NCBI RefSeq assembly: GCF_001276715.1
Contig: NZ_LIUQ01000027.1
Coordinates: forward strand, 18,833-57,984
Source: Planktothricoides sp. SR001
GTDB lineage: Bacteria; Cyanobacteriota; Cyanobacteriia; Cyanobacteriales; Laspinemataceae
Direction of reading: 5' to 3'
DNA: 39,152 nucleotides
The translations under genes were made by a program, and so were the position numbers. The notes beneath the pieces were generated by a model that saw only the letters and a program-made list of their open reading frames with translations, was not told where the DNA came from and searched no databases. Shown here piece after piece: positions 17,585 through 25,111 of the stretch. Numbering within the stretch: position 1 is the stretch's first letter; the number at the start of each line of letters is the position of its first letter.

Positions 17585-17693
17585 ACCACAAAGACACAAA
17601 GAGCACAAAGAACGCGAATAGATTTCCCCTTTGTGTCCTCTGTGTCTTTGTGGTTACAGAAAAAATCGCTTAAATATGATAAAATTAGTTATC
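17585..17693. repeat. Hairpin repeat with conserved 36-bp tail (copy B)
   Basis: This is the second copy of the element at 16470-16582. It has the same outer hairpin arms (ACCACAAAGACACAAAG ... CTTTGTGGT, 17585-17654) and an identical 36-base tail at 17658-17693. The two tails are 1,111 bp apart in the same orientation. The hairpin centre differs between copies, while the tail is unchanged. Confidence 0.9.
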
Positions 17694-17742
17694 AAATAAT
17701 CAGGCTTAAATTGTGGATCGAGTTATATCGGGGTAAACATCA

Positions 17743-18786
17743 ATGGTTAATTTTGTGAACTTAAGACAAACCGGCAGCGGTTGGGAGTTTGAAAGTGAAG
17801 CGGCTTTAGAGGATTTTCTGGAGGAAAATTTACCGGCTTTATTCGGGCTACACCCTTTGAAAAGGCAACATTATGTGAATGAGCAATTTTGCGATATTGT
17901 CGCCGTTGGGGATAATAAAAATTTATTGATTTTGGAGTTGAAAAATACTGAGGATCGCTATGTGGTGCAACAGCTAACTCGTTATTATGATGGGTTGCGG
18001 GAACAACAAGCATTTAGCGACCAAGTTGACTATAGTCAGCCCGTCCGCTTGGTGGCGATCGCGCCCAGTTTCCACCGGGACAACTTGATTGACCGAAAAT
18101 ATCATACTTTGGCTTTTCAATTCCTGAAGTTTTCCGTGATTTCAGAAGATGAAAAATTCTATTTTCAGATCATTGATATAGATACAGAAGAACAATCGAT
18201 ATTACAAATCAGTCAAATTCAGACGCAAGAACCTGGGGTAATTGCTAGTCCACCTAGAAGACTTCAGACAATGCTGACTCAATGTAATGACCAGACCAAG
18301 TATGAAATTCTCAGAATCCGTGAACAGTTACTAACCTTTGATAGGAGAATGCAGGAATTCTCTAGTAATGGAATTATCAAATATGGTAATAATCAGGGAA
18401 AAAGCAGTAAAATCTGTGCTGAATTATGTACCGATAGTCAATCTAATATAATTTTATTTTTATGGCTGCCTTACAAAGGAGGCAAAAGTCAGAGAGTTGG
18501 ACGGGCAAGAATTTGGACTGATTGGCAGGGTCACGCTTTAATCGAAGGATATGTATCAAGTGGAATTGGGGCTCAAATCACATCACAGAAAAAAGTTATA
18601 GCAAATTTAATTGAAAAATTTAATCCTGAAGATTATCAGTCATCAGTTTATTGGAGAAATGCACGAAAATGGAACCGATATTATTTAAAAGAATTTAAGA
18701 GAATACAAAAGCAGATAGAAGAAGAACAGCCAATTAGTTGGGAGGATCTTAAATTGCGAGACAAGTTACAACAATTTTTAGAATAA
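17743..18786 (+). CDS. NucS/DUF91-like PD-(D/E)XK endonuclease domain protein
   Basis: The first 100 residues have the order of a RecB-type nuclease fold: Glu19/Glu22 in an N-terminal helix, Asp51 (QFCDIVAV), Glu65-x-Lys67 (LLILELKN) and Gln77 in VVQQLTRYYDGL. This is the D-ExK-Q arrangement of NucS-like nucleases. About residues 105-150 continue the fold. Residues 200-347 are a lysine-rich region that I cannot assign, with RARIWTDWQGHALIEGY and a helical end. NucS proper cuts mismatched or branched DNA in archaea and actinobacteria; cyanobacterial relatives like this are uncharacterised. The 347-residue length exceeds classical NucS. It starts 50 bp after repeat copy B, with no strong ribosome-binding site, and has no partner methylase, so it is not an evident restriction system. 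Confidence 0.8.
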   Translation: MVNFVNLRQTGSGWEFESEAALEDFLEENLPALFGLHPLKRQHYVNEQFCDIVAVGDNKNLLILELKNTEDRYVVQQLTRYYDGLREQQAFSDQVDYSQPVRLVAIAPSFHRDNLIDRKYHTLAFQFLKFSVISEDEKFYFQIIDIDTEEQSILQISQIQTQEPGVIASPPRRLQTMLTQCNDQTKYEILRIREQLLTFDRRMQEFSSNGIIKYGNNQGKSSKICAELCTDSQSNIILFLWLPYKGGKSQRVGRARIWTDWQGHALIEGYVSSGIGAQITSQKKVIANLIEKFNPEDYQSSVYWRNARKWNRYYLKEFKRIQKQIEEEQPISWEDLKLRDKLQQFLE

Positions 18787-19047
18787 TTGCGACGAGAAAA
18801 ATTAAGTTTGAAAAATCCATGTAAACCATTAAATTATTTAGTGGATTTATCTTTGAATAAATGGTTAGAAAGATTATAGTTATTTCGGCTTTGTGAAATT
18901 CAAAGAGATTGTTGAGATTTTCAGTAATTTTATTTTATAGGCATGAGTGGAGCGATAACGCATCCGCGCCGCTTCGCGATCGCACCCAAGAGACAAGACA
19001 AGAGTGATTTGTTTCCCTGGTTCAACCTGGAAGCAGAAAATATTATT
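18787..19047. other. Intergenic region with a GC-rich palindromic repeat
   Basis: AT-rich sequence follows the nuclease gene. At 18960-18979 lies GCATCCGCGCCGCTTCGCGA, identical to 27812-27831 in another intergenic region and followed by a HIP1 site. It belongs to the dispersed HIP1-linked repeats of this genome. No gene is seen. Confidence 0.7.
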
Positions 19048-19315
19048 ACCACAAAGACACAAAGAACACGAAGATATTTCCCCTTTGTGTCCTCTGTGTC
19101 TTTGTGGTTCATATTTACCACTTAAGACACAAAGAACACGAAGATATTTCCCCTTTGTGTCCTCTGTGTCTTTGTGGTTCATATTTACCACTTAAGACAC
19201 AAAGAACACGAAGATATTTCCCCTTTGTGTCCTTTGTGTCTTTGTGGTAAACCTGAACGACTTCAGACAGAGAGAACGAAGAGATTAAAAGCGATCTTTG
19301 TGTATTTGTGGTAAA
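19048..19315. repeat. Three tandem 70-bp hairpin repeats plus a degenerate fourth
   Basis: Near-identical hairpin units lie at 19048-19108, 19117-19178 and 19187-19248, each with arms ACCAC...GACACAAAGAACACG and TGTGTC...TTTGTGGT, joined by TCATATTT. The period is 70 bases. A decayed fourth copy spans about 19262-19315. They belong to the same family as the repeats around the beta-lactamase gene but lack the 36-bp tail. Spacers are identical and 8 bases long, so this is not a CRISPR array. Several open frames here are repeat artefacts. Confidence 0.92.
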
Positions 19316-19357
19316 AAATAATCTTGGTGGAATTAGTGGAATTTTTTGAAATCAATT

Positions 19358-20044
19358 ATGTCCCAAACTATTTGGATCGCCCGACACGGAAACCGCTTAG
19401 ATTTTGTTCGCCCGGAATGGTTTGATACCGCCGATCGCCGCTACGATCCGCCCTTGTCTAAGGATGGATTTGTCCAAGCCAAACAACTGGCGCAACGGTT
19501 AAAAGGGGAAAATATCCGGCATATTTTTGCCTCTCCTTTTTTGCGAACGGTGCAAACTGCTTATGCCGTCGCCGAAGCTTTAGATTTACCCTTGAAACTA
19601 GAATGGGGAATCTGTGAATGGCTAAATCCTGAGTGGATGTCTACTAAGCCAGAAACCGCACCTTTGGCAGAGTTGGTTAAAAAATATCCTCGCATTGACT
19701 TAAATTACCAATCTTATTTGGTGCCCCAATATCCCGAAGCCCCAGAATCAGTTTGTTTAAATCGGGCGGCGAAAACTGCCAGTTATTTGGCGGCTACTTT
19801 TTCTGAGGATATCCTGCTGGTGGGACATGGGGCGACGGTGTTGGGCAGCACAATGGGCTTTATTCCAGGGGTGACGGATTTTGATATTCGGACGCCTTTG
19901 TGTTGTTTGGTGAAGTTGGTTCGCGAGAATGACCAATGGGCGATTCCGCAAAGCGGATCGCATTGGCGAATCGCACTGAACGGGGATACGTCCCATCTGG
20001 ATGAACCAATATCAAGCAGAACTACTGCTTGGTCTATCAAATAA
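19358..20044 (+). CDS. Histidine phosphatase superfamily protein
   Basis: The 228-residue protein has the branch-1 histidine phosphatase core. Arg9-His10-Gly11 (IARHGNRLDF) supplies the phosphohistidine, Arg63 (SPFLRTVQTA) binds phosphate, and a second His157 lies in LLVGHGATV. The central insert (CEWLNPEWMS) is typical of the phosphoglycerate mutase-like group that acts on small phosphorylated molecules; the substrate cannot be read from the sequence. The ATG at 19358 (MSQTIWIARHG) is preferred to a TTG four codons upstream. About residues 194-206 (WAIPQSGSHWRIA) are encoded by a 37-bp palindromic repeat shared with the gene at 632, so the C-terminal part may carry an insertion. No signal peptide. 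Confidence 0.92.
   Translation: MSQTIWIARHGNRLDFVRPEWFDTADRRYDPPLSKDGFVQAKQLAQRLKGENIRHIFASPFLRTVQTAYAVAEALDLPLKLEWGICEWLNPEWMSTKPETAPLAELVKKYPRIDLNYQSYLVPQYPEAPESVCLNRAAKTASYLAATFSEDILLVGHGATVLGSTMGFIPGVTDFDIRTPLCCLVKLVRENDQWAIPQSGSHWRIALNGDTSHLDEPISSRTTAWSIK
19939..19975. repeat. 37-bp palindromic repeat inside a coding sequence (copy 2)
   Basis: This aligns gap-free to 1007-1043 with five differences. Here the frame reads AIPQSGSHWRIA; the other copy is read in another frame (GDSAERIANANR). Both host genes remain open. Confidence 0.85.
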
Positions 20045-20396
20045 TTGTGAAGTGTTGCTACGTCTCGACGCCAATCAGCAATCAGGGTCTTTGGCATCGG
20101 AGTTGTCAGCAAACCCTTAAAAAAATATGACAAAAATTAGCAAATCTTTTCGAGTTCTTGACATTCATTCTCTACAGTTGGGGAAATAGCCAAGCTCAAG
20201 GGTGCATTCGCTGGCAAATATGACGAACGGGATTTGTAAGAAGCCGGGTAAAAAATATCCCCAGCATCTTACGCCCGGGCGATCGCCTCCACATCTTACT
20301 AGGGGCGATCGCCTCCACCCAGTCATAGTGGCAGCCAACATCGGCACCTACGTCCTGCCCTAAATGCGCCCATTAGCTTACAGGGATAACAACCAC
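20045..20396 (+). promoter_or_regulatory. sbtA upstream region with a HIP1-containing tandem duplication
   Basis: This 352-bp gap precedes the bicarbonate transporter operon. A tandem duplication lies at 20265-20317: each unit starts CATCTTAC and ends GGGCGATCGCCTCCA (27 and 26 bases). It ends about 80 bp before the sbtA start. I could not define promoter boxes, or a CcmR/NdhR or CmpR site, with confidence. Confidence 0.5.
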
Positions 20397-21377
20397 ATGA
20401 ATTCCAGTCTGATCCTGTCCAATATCCTCAACCCGCCCGTCTTATTTTTCTTTTTGGGTATCCTAGCCGTTTTATTTAAATCTGACCTAGAAATCCCCCA
20501 ACCGTTGCCCAAGCTATTTTCCCTCTATCTGCTGCTGGCGATCGGCTTTAAGGGAGGCTATGAAATTGACGAAAGCGGTATCACTCCAGCGATCGCCCTC
20601 ACTCTGCTCGCCGCTATATTGATGGCGTCTATAGTACCCATTTACTCATTTTTCATCCTGAAAATCAAGCTGGATGCCTACAACGCAGCAGCGATCGCTG
20701 CCACCTACGGTTCCATTAGCGCCGTTACCTTCATCACCGCGAGCTCTTTGCTCACCCAACTTCACATCAACTTTGGCGGTCACATGGTCGCCGCCCTCGC
20801 CCTCATGGAATCTCCCGCCATCATTGTGGGTCTGATTATCGTGCGTATTTTCACCAGTAAAGACAATGAAAACGGTAGCTTCTCTTGGGGAGAAGTCCTG
20901 CGGGAATCCTTCCTCAACAGTTCCGTATTTCTCCTCGTAGGCAGTCTAATCATTGGTATTCTCACAGGCCCCAAAGGTTGGGAAAAGTTAGAGCCATTTA
21001 CCCAAGGAATTTTTTACGGAGTCCTCTGTTTCTTCTTGCTGGATATGGGACTGGTAGCCGCCAAAAGAATCAAAGACTTGCAAAAAACCGGCTCCTTTCT
21101 CATTGGCTTCTCCGTCCTAATGCCAATTGTCAACGCCATTATCGGCATCCTCATTGCCAAAGTAATTGGACTCAGTGAAGGCAACGCCCTTCTGTTTGCG
21201 GTCCTCTGCGCTAGTGCCTCTTATATCGCCGTTCCCGCTGCCATGAGAATGACCGTTCCTCAAGCTAATCCCAGCCTTTACGTTTCAATGGCTCTCGGCA
21301 TTACTTTTCCTTTCAATATCATTGTAGGGATTCCCGTGTACTTAGAAATCATCAAAAAATTGGGGTTCGTCCTCTAA
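20397..21377 (+). CDS. sbtA: SbtA-type sodium-dependent bicarbonate transporter
   Basis: SbtA proteins (PF05982) import HCO3- with Na+ across the plasma membrane to feed the carboxysome. The 326-residue product is almost entirely hydrophobic, with about ten membrane segments in two inverted halves. Family-like stretches include LLLAIGFKGGYEI, ATYGSISAVTFITA, ALMESPAIIVGLII, FFLLDMGLVAAKRI and CASASYIAVPAAMRM. It is shorter than the best-studied SbtA (about 370 residues), mainly in the central cytoplasmic loop (SKDNENGSFSWGEV). The ATG at 20397 is chosen because the first hydrophobic segment follows at once; the frame opens at 20364. The sbtB-like gene begins 5 bp after the stop, confirming the classical transporter-regulator pair. 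Confidence 0.93.
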   Translation: MNSSLILSNILNPPVLFFFLGILAVLFKSDLEIPQPLPKLFSLYLLLAIGFKGGYEIDESGITPAIALTLLAAILMASIVPIYSFFILKIKLDAYNAAAIAATYGSISAVTFITASSLLTQLHINFGGHMVAALALMESPAIIVGLIIVRIFTSKDNENGSFSWGEVLRESFLNSSVFLLVGSLIIGILTGPKGWEKLEPFTQGIFYGVLCFFLLDMGLVAAKRIKDLQKTGSFLIGFSVLMPIVNAIIGILIAKVIGLSEGNALLFAVLCASASYIAVPAAMRMTVPQANPSLYVSMALGITFPFNIIVGIPVYLEIIKKLGFVL

Positions 21378-21382
21378 ACATT

Positions 21383-21676
21383 ATGGAAATCGTCAAAAAA
21401 GTAGAAATCGTCACCATTTCTTTGGAAATGTCCAAAGTCCTAGAAGTTTTAGAAGAAGTAGGAATTACCGGCTATACCGTGATCCGGGATGTCATCGGCA
21501 AAGGAGAGAGGGGGCTGACCGCCAACGATTTAGAAAAAGATGTCCTCAGCAACCGCTACGTGATGACCGTATGTACCGCAGAACAAGAGGAGTTGCTCGT
21601 AGAAGCCATCCGCCCCATCCTCAAAAAATTTGGCGGCGTTTGCATTGTCTCTGATGCCAAGTGGATCAGACATTAA
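21383..21676 (+). CDS. sbtB: SbtB-like PII-type regulator of SbtA
   Basis: The 97-residue protein has the PII fold: VEIVTISLEMSKVLEVLEE, then GITGYTVIRDVIGKGERG at the start of the T-loop, and a closing strand CIVSDAKWIRH. SbtB binds adenine nucleotides such as cAMP, AMP and ADP and docks onto trimeric SbtA to limit bicarbonate leakage or uptake. The protein ends at WIRH and so lacks the C-terminal Cys-Gly-Pro-Glu-Gly-Cys hairpin of the model SbtB, which gives that protein redox-controlled nucleotide hydrolysis. It lies 5 bp after sbtA and 26 bp before the carbonic anhydrase gene, so the three are almost certainly one operon. Confidence 0.9.
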   Translation: MEIVKKVEIVTISLEMSKVLEVLEEVGITGYTVIRDVIGKGERGLTANDLEKDVLSNRYVMTVCTAEQEELLVEAIRPILKKFGGVCIVSDAKWIRH

Positions 21677-21702
21677 GTTGATTTTACTCTAGGAGGATTT
21701 CG

Positions 21703-22380
21703 ATGCCTATTCAGCGAATCATTCAAGGGTTAAATCAGTTTCACGACAACTACTTCATCAGTCACCAGGAACTATTTGAGCAGCTTTCTCACGGTCAGTC
21801 TCCTGAAGTTTTATTCATCACCTGTTCTGATTCCCGGATTGATCCCAATCTCCTGACCCAAACTCAACCCGGAGAACTATTCATCATTAGAAATGTGGGT
21901 AATCTCATTCCTCCTTATGGTGCTTTAAATAGTGGCGAAGGTGCGGGAATCGAATATGCAGTGCAAGCATTGGGTATTAGAGAAATTATCATCTGCGGTC
22001 ATACCCACTGCGGGGCGATGAAAGGACTGCTACAACTGGGGAATCTTGCCGAAACCATGCCCTTGGTTTATGACTGGTTAAAGCATACTGCGGAAGCTAC
22101 GCGCCGCCTGATGTTTGATAATTACAAAGACTATGAACCGGATAAGCTGTTGCGGTTGACTATCGAGCAAAACATTCTAACTCAGATAGAAAATCTAGAA
22201 ACTTATCCGGTGATTCGTTCTAAGCTGCACAGTGGCAACCTTCATCTCCATGCCTGGGTTTATGAAATAGAAACGGGAGAAATCCTGGCTTACAACGCTA
22301 GTATGGGAAAGTTTATCCCGTTGGAGAAAGAGCCATTTCCTGTTCCCGATCCTCTGGCCAATATGAATAATTTTCACTAG
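21703..22380 (+). CDS. Beta-class carbonic anhydrase
   Basis: The enzyme interconverts CO2 and bicarbonate with a zinc ion. In this 225-residue protein the ligands are Cys41 (in CSDSR), His100 and Cys103 (in CGHTHCGAM), with the Asp43-Arg45 dyad; IIRNVGNLIPPYG is also characteristic. It lacks the long C-terminal extension of the carboxysomal CcaA and shows no signal peptide or membrane segment, so it looks cytoplasmic. AGGAGGATTTCG stands right before the ATG, an excellent ribosome-binding site. Position at the end of the sbtA-sbtB operon implies a role in inorganic carbon handling. A free cytoplasmic enzyme would leak concentrated bicarbonate as CO2, so attachment to a carboxysome or membrane partner, or condition-specific use, seems likely. 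Confidence 0.95.
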   Translation: MPIQRIIQGLNQFHDNYFISHQELFEQLSHGQSPEVLFITCSDSRIDPNLLTQTQPGELFIIRNVGNLIPPYGALNSGEGAGIEYAVQALGIREIIICGHTHCGAMKGLLQLGNLAETMPLVYDWLKHTAEATRRLMFDNYKDYEPDKLLRLTIEQNILTQIENLETYPVIRSKLHSGNLHLHAWVYEIETGEILAYNASMGKFIPLEKEPFPVPDPLANMNNFH

Positions 22381-22463
22381 CTATTCTGCCCGGATCAGGT
22401 TGAATATTTTACTTGTGACTATATCGAGTTGCAATTTAGATATTTTACTCACCTAAATTTAAA

Positions 22464-22498
22464 GGTTATTTTAAAATTAAAATAGCCTATTTTTTATT
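22464..22498 (+). terminator. Intrinsic terminator of the sbtA operon
   Basis: GGTTATTTT (22464-22472) pairs with AAAATAGCC (22479-22487) with one G-U pair and a 6-base loop, followed by TATTTTTTATT. It lies 84 bp after the carbonic anhydrase stop and separates that operon from pxcA. Confidence 0.7.
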
Positions 22499-22527
22499 AA
22501 AATTAATTCATCTAATTTACCTGAATT

Positions 22528-23799
22528 ATGAAAGAAAAATATTGGCAGCCAATGATTTATGACAAGATGATGAAGGGGCAACAATGGTTTTTATCGACTG
22601 CCGAAAGAGCTTTAGAGGAAGCATACCAAGCGGCATTGAATATAAAGACCATTGAATCGGAAGAATTGCGACAGCAAGGGGAAGCATCATCCCGATATAC
22701 TCCGAATGTTAGAGATTATTTTCGGGCTGATATTGACAAACAAATCCAAATTATTAATGTGCGAATGGCGGAGTTTAAAATCAGTCGTTACTTTCTGAAT
22801 AGTTCTAATAAAGCTTTTTTGGAAAAACTGAGAGTAATTGATGATGTGCTGGGTAAGTACAAAAATTTAGAACCTGATGATTCATCGGCATTGCTGCCCA
22901 CCCAGCCGGAGCCGCAGCCGGTTAACCCTGATTTTAAAACTGTGATCGTCAAGGCGAATATATCCGATCCAAATCAAAGTTATGAAAAAATGGATAATCT
23001 CACGGATAAAACTGGGGTGCTGCCCCGGTCAATTGGTAGAACCTTTAAAAAAATTAAGACCGATTTAAATCCTAATGCGGAAGCAGAGGTTATTCAGAAA
23101 TTTCGCAGTTCTAGAAATAAAACCAAAACATCTATCTCATTTTTGGTGGTGCTGATTCTGGTGCCACTTTTAACCCAGCACGTTTCAAAAATATTTATAT
23201 TTTCTCCTTTGGTTAATCAATATTTTGAAAATCAAACAGGACAAATATTTCTCAATTATGAGATGAAGGAAGAAGCATTTCTGGAGTTGCAGGCATTTGA
23301 AGAAGAACTGAAATTTACCAACTTGCTGGGGGAAAATCCTAAGCTGTCTATTGAGGAGATAGAGTCGCTGGTCAAAGAGAAGGCAGGGGAAATTGCTGAA
23401 GACTTTCGCGGCAAAAGTCGCAGTGCGGTGAGTAATATTTTTGCGGATATTCTGGCGACGTTTTCTTTTGGTTTAATTTTGGTGACTAACCGGAAAAAAA
23501 TCGCGGTAATGAAGTCGTTTTTAGATGAAATTGTGTATGGTTTGAGTGATAGCGCGAAGGCGTTTGTGATTATTTTGTTTACGGATATTTTTGTGGGGTT
23601 CCACTCCCCCCACGGGTGGGAGGTGGTTTTGGAGGGATTGGCGACGCATTTGGGGATAGCGGCAAATAAAAGTGCGATTTCTCTGTTTATTGCCACGGTG
23701 CCGGTGGTTTTGGATACGGTATTTAAGTATTGGATATTCCGCTATCTCAGCCGCATTTCTCCTTCGGCGGTGGCGACGTTGAGAAATATGAATGAGTGA
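22528..23799 (+). CDS. pxcA: Proton extrusion protein PxcA (CotA/CemA family)
   Basis: PxcA is needed for light-induced Na+-dependent proton extrusion and helps inorganic carbon uptake; chloroplast CemA is its relative. The 423-residue protein has a long soluble N-terminal region (1-200). The CemA-like membrane domain follows, with helices near 205-222 (SISFLVVLILVPLLTQHV), 304-322 (NIFADILATFSFGLILVTN), 345-362 (AKAFVIILFTDIFVGFHS) and 389-410 (LFIATVPVVLDTVFKYWIF). The loop between the first two holds acidic LSIEEIESLVKEKAGEIAED. Length matches cyanobacterial PxcA rather than the shorter CemA. It follows the bicarbonate operon on the same strand, after a terminator, so it is functionally linked but probably has its own promoter. 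Confidence 0.94.
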   Translation: MKEKYWQPMIYDKMMKGQQWFLSTAERALEEAYQAALNIKTIESEELRQQGEASSRYTPNVRDYFRADIDKQIQIINVRMAEFKISRYFLNSSNKAFLEKLRVIDDVLGKYKNLEPDDSSALLPTQPEPQPVNPDFKTVIVKANISDPNQSYEKMDNLTDKTGVLPRSIGRTFKKIKTDLNPNAEAEVIQKFRSSRNKTKTSISFLVVLILVPLLTQHVSKIFIFSPLVNQYFENQTGQIFLNYEMKEEAFLELQAFEEELKFTNLLGENPKLSIEEIESLVKEKAGEIAEDFRGKSRSAVSNIFADILATFSFGLILVTNRKKIAVMKSFLDEIVYGLSDSAKAFVIILFTDIFVGFHSPHGWEVVLEGLATHLGIAANKSAISLFIATVPVVLDTVFKYWIFRYLSRISPSAVATLRNMNE

Positions 23800-23813
23800 G
23801 TAAATTTTTTGGT

Positions 23814-25085
23814 TTAGGTGGGGGAAGATGCGGGCAATCGGACGGTGAAACAACTGCCTATTCCCAATTGGCTGGTGACATCGATCGCCCCTTTATGTTG
23901 CTGGACGATCGCCCGGGCGATCGCTAACCCCAAACCAGACCCTCCTTGCCCATAAGCGCGAGTGCGATCGGCTCGCCAAAAGCGCTCAAACACCTTTTCC
24001 ACATCTTCCTCAGCAATCCCTACCCCTGTATCCCGCACTTCCACCTCAATATAAACCCCAAAGTTAATCGCACTCAGTGATATTGTTCCTCCTGCCGTGG
24101 TGTAGTGCAAAGCATTTTGAATCAAATTCACAAACAACCGTGTTAGCTGCCCCTCATCTCCGGCAACATACAGATTTTCCCTAATCCTTCCATATAATTT
24201 AATTTGCTTTGCCTCAGCTTGTGTCTGATAAAGATTGATTAACTTTTGTAAAGTGGTTGTTAAATCCACATTCTCCCAATCTCGGCGGAGTATTTGCACC
24301 GATAGGTCGGCATGACCATCGGTGCGTGCTAAAAAGAGTAAATCTTCCGTAAGCTGCGTCATCTGGTTGGTGGCGCTGGCGATCGCCTCAAATTTTTCCC
24401 CATCGGTGTTCCGCATCCCCTCTGGATACCGCAAAGCCACCATCACATTACTTTTAATCGCCATCAGAGGACTACGCATTTCGTGGGAAGCATCCGCCGT
24501 AAACTGTTTTAACCGCTGAAAACTATCCTCGATCGGCTGCATCGCCTGACGAGTCAGCCAGACACCCCCTGCCCCACTCAAAAGCAAGGCCATCAAAATT
24601 CCCCCAGCCAATCCGCAATCCAACTTTTGAATGATTTGATCCACCTCGGTTAAAGATTGACTCGCTCTAACGTACCCCACAATCTCACCGCCATTACTCC
24701 CCATCATTGGCAGAGTTACCGCCTCAAGCCTCGGTGTCTCCTGAAATTGAACTGCCTCTCTTTTCTCCAAAGGCAAATTCACGATATAGACTCCTTGTTG
24801 AGCCATCAAATTTCCCGCCCGATCAAACCACTGTAGGGTCTGTTCGTGTTGCATCAAATCCCGTTCATAGAAAAAATTATCATTAATATGATTAAATTGA
24901 ATTTTTCCCTGTTCAAACGCTACCGCCGCCGACCCTTCCGCCAATGCCCTTAACGTCTCTGTCAGTTGGCGCATCAGAATCCGCGTAAATATCCCCCGCA
25001 CGGCGATCGCAAACACCACCAGAATAGAGGCAAACACCAGTAGATACGACATTAACAACCGATGCCTAATCCCATTAAACATCAA
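23814..25085 (-). CDS. Sensor histidine kinase of a two-component system
   Basis: The 423-residue protein has two membrane helices (about 9-33 and 157-177) around a 120-residue periplasmic sensor region. The kinase core follows: His201 in the H box DASHEMRSPLMAIKS, the N box LIQNALHYT, and ATP-binding G boxes RDTGVGIAEED and GGSGLGLAIARAIV. The linker after the second helix (RQAMQPIEDSFQRLKQFT) is HAMP-like but short. The start at 25085 is 26 bp after the response regulator stop, so both are in one operon. The ligand is unknown. The overall design resembles the RppA/RppB-type systems of cyanobacteria, but no specific match is claimed. Confidence 0.94.
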   Translation of the reverse strand: MMFNGIRHRLLMSYLLVFASILVVFAIAVRGIFTRILMRQLTETLRALAEGSAAVAFEQGKIQFNHINDNFFYERDLMQHEQTLQWFDRAGNLMAQQGVYIVNLPLEKREAVQFQETPRLEAVTLPMMGSNGGEIVGYVRASQSLTEVDQIIQKLDCGLAGGILMALLLSGAGGVWLTRQAMQPIEDSFQRLKQFTADASHEMRSPLMAIKSNVMVALRYPEGMRNTDGEKFEAIASATNQMTQLTEDLLFLARTDGHADLSVQILRRDWENVDLTTTLQKLINLYQTQAEAKQIKLYGRIRENLYVAGDEGQLTRLFVNLIQNALHYTTAGGTISLSAINFGVYIEVEVRDTGVGIAEEDVEKVFERFWRADRTRAYGQGGSGLGLAIARAIVQQHKGAIDVTSQLGIGSCFTVRLPASSPT

Positions 25086-25111
25086 AATTTACCCCATTAT
25101 TTAGGTAGGCA

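Noticed and set aside
16470-17693. Integron cassette around the beta-lactamase gene
   Set aside because: The flanking repeats are direct copies with long hairpins and lack attC core sites; no integrase is in the window.
17743-18786. Restriction-modification system based on the NucS-like nuclease
   Set aside because: No methyltransferase or specificity subunit is adjacent, and the nuclease domain is NucS-like rather than a restriction type.
18880-19195. Several short open frames with repeated LCVLCG/FVSSVSLWF peptides
   Set aside because: They are translations of the tandem hairpin repeats, not genes.
19048-19248. Possible CRISPR array
   Set aside because: The repeats are about 62 bp and self-complementary, the 8-bp spacers are identical, and no cas gene is nearby.
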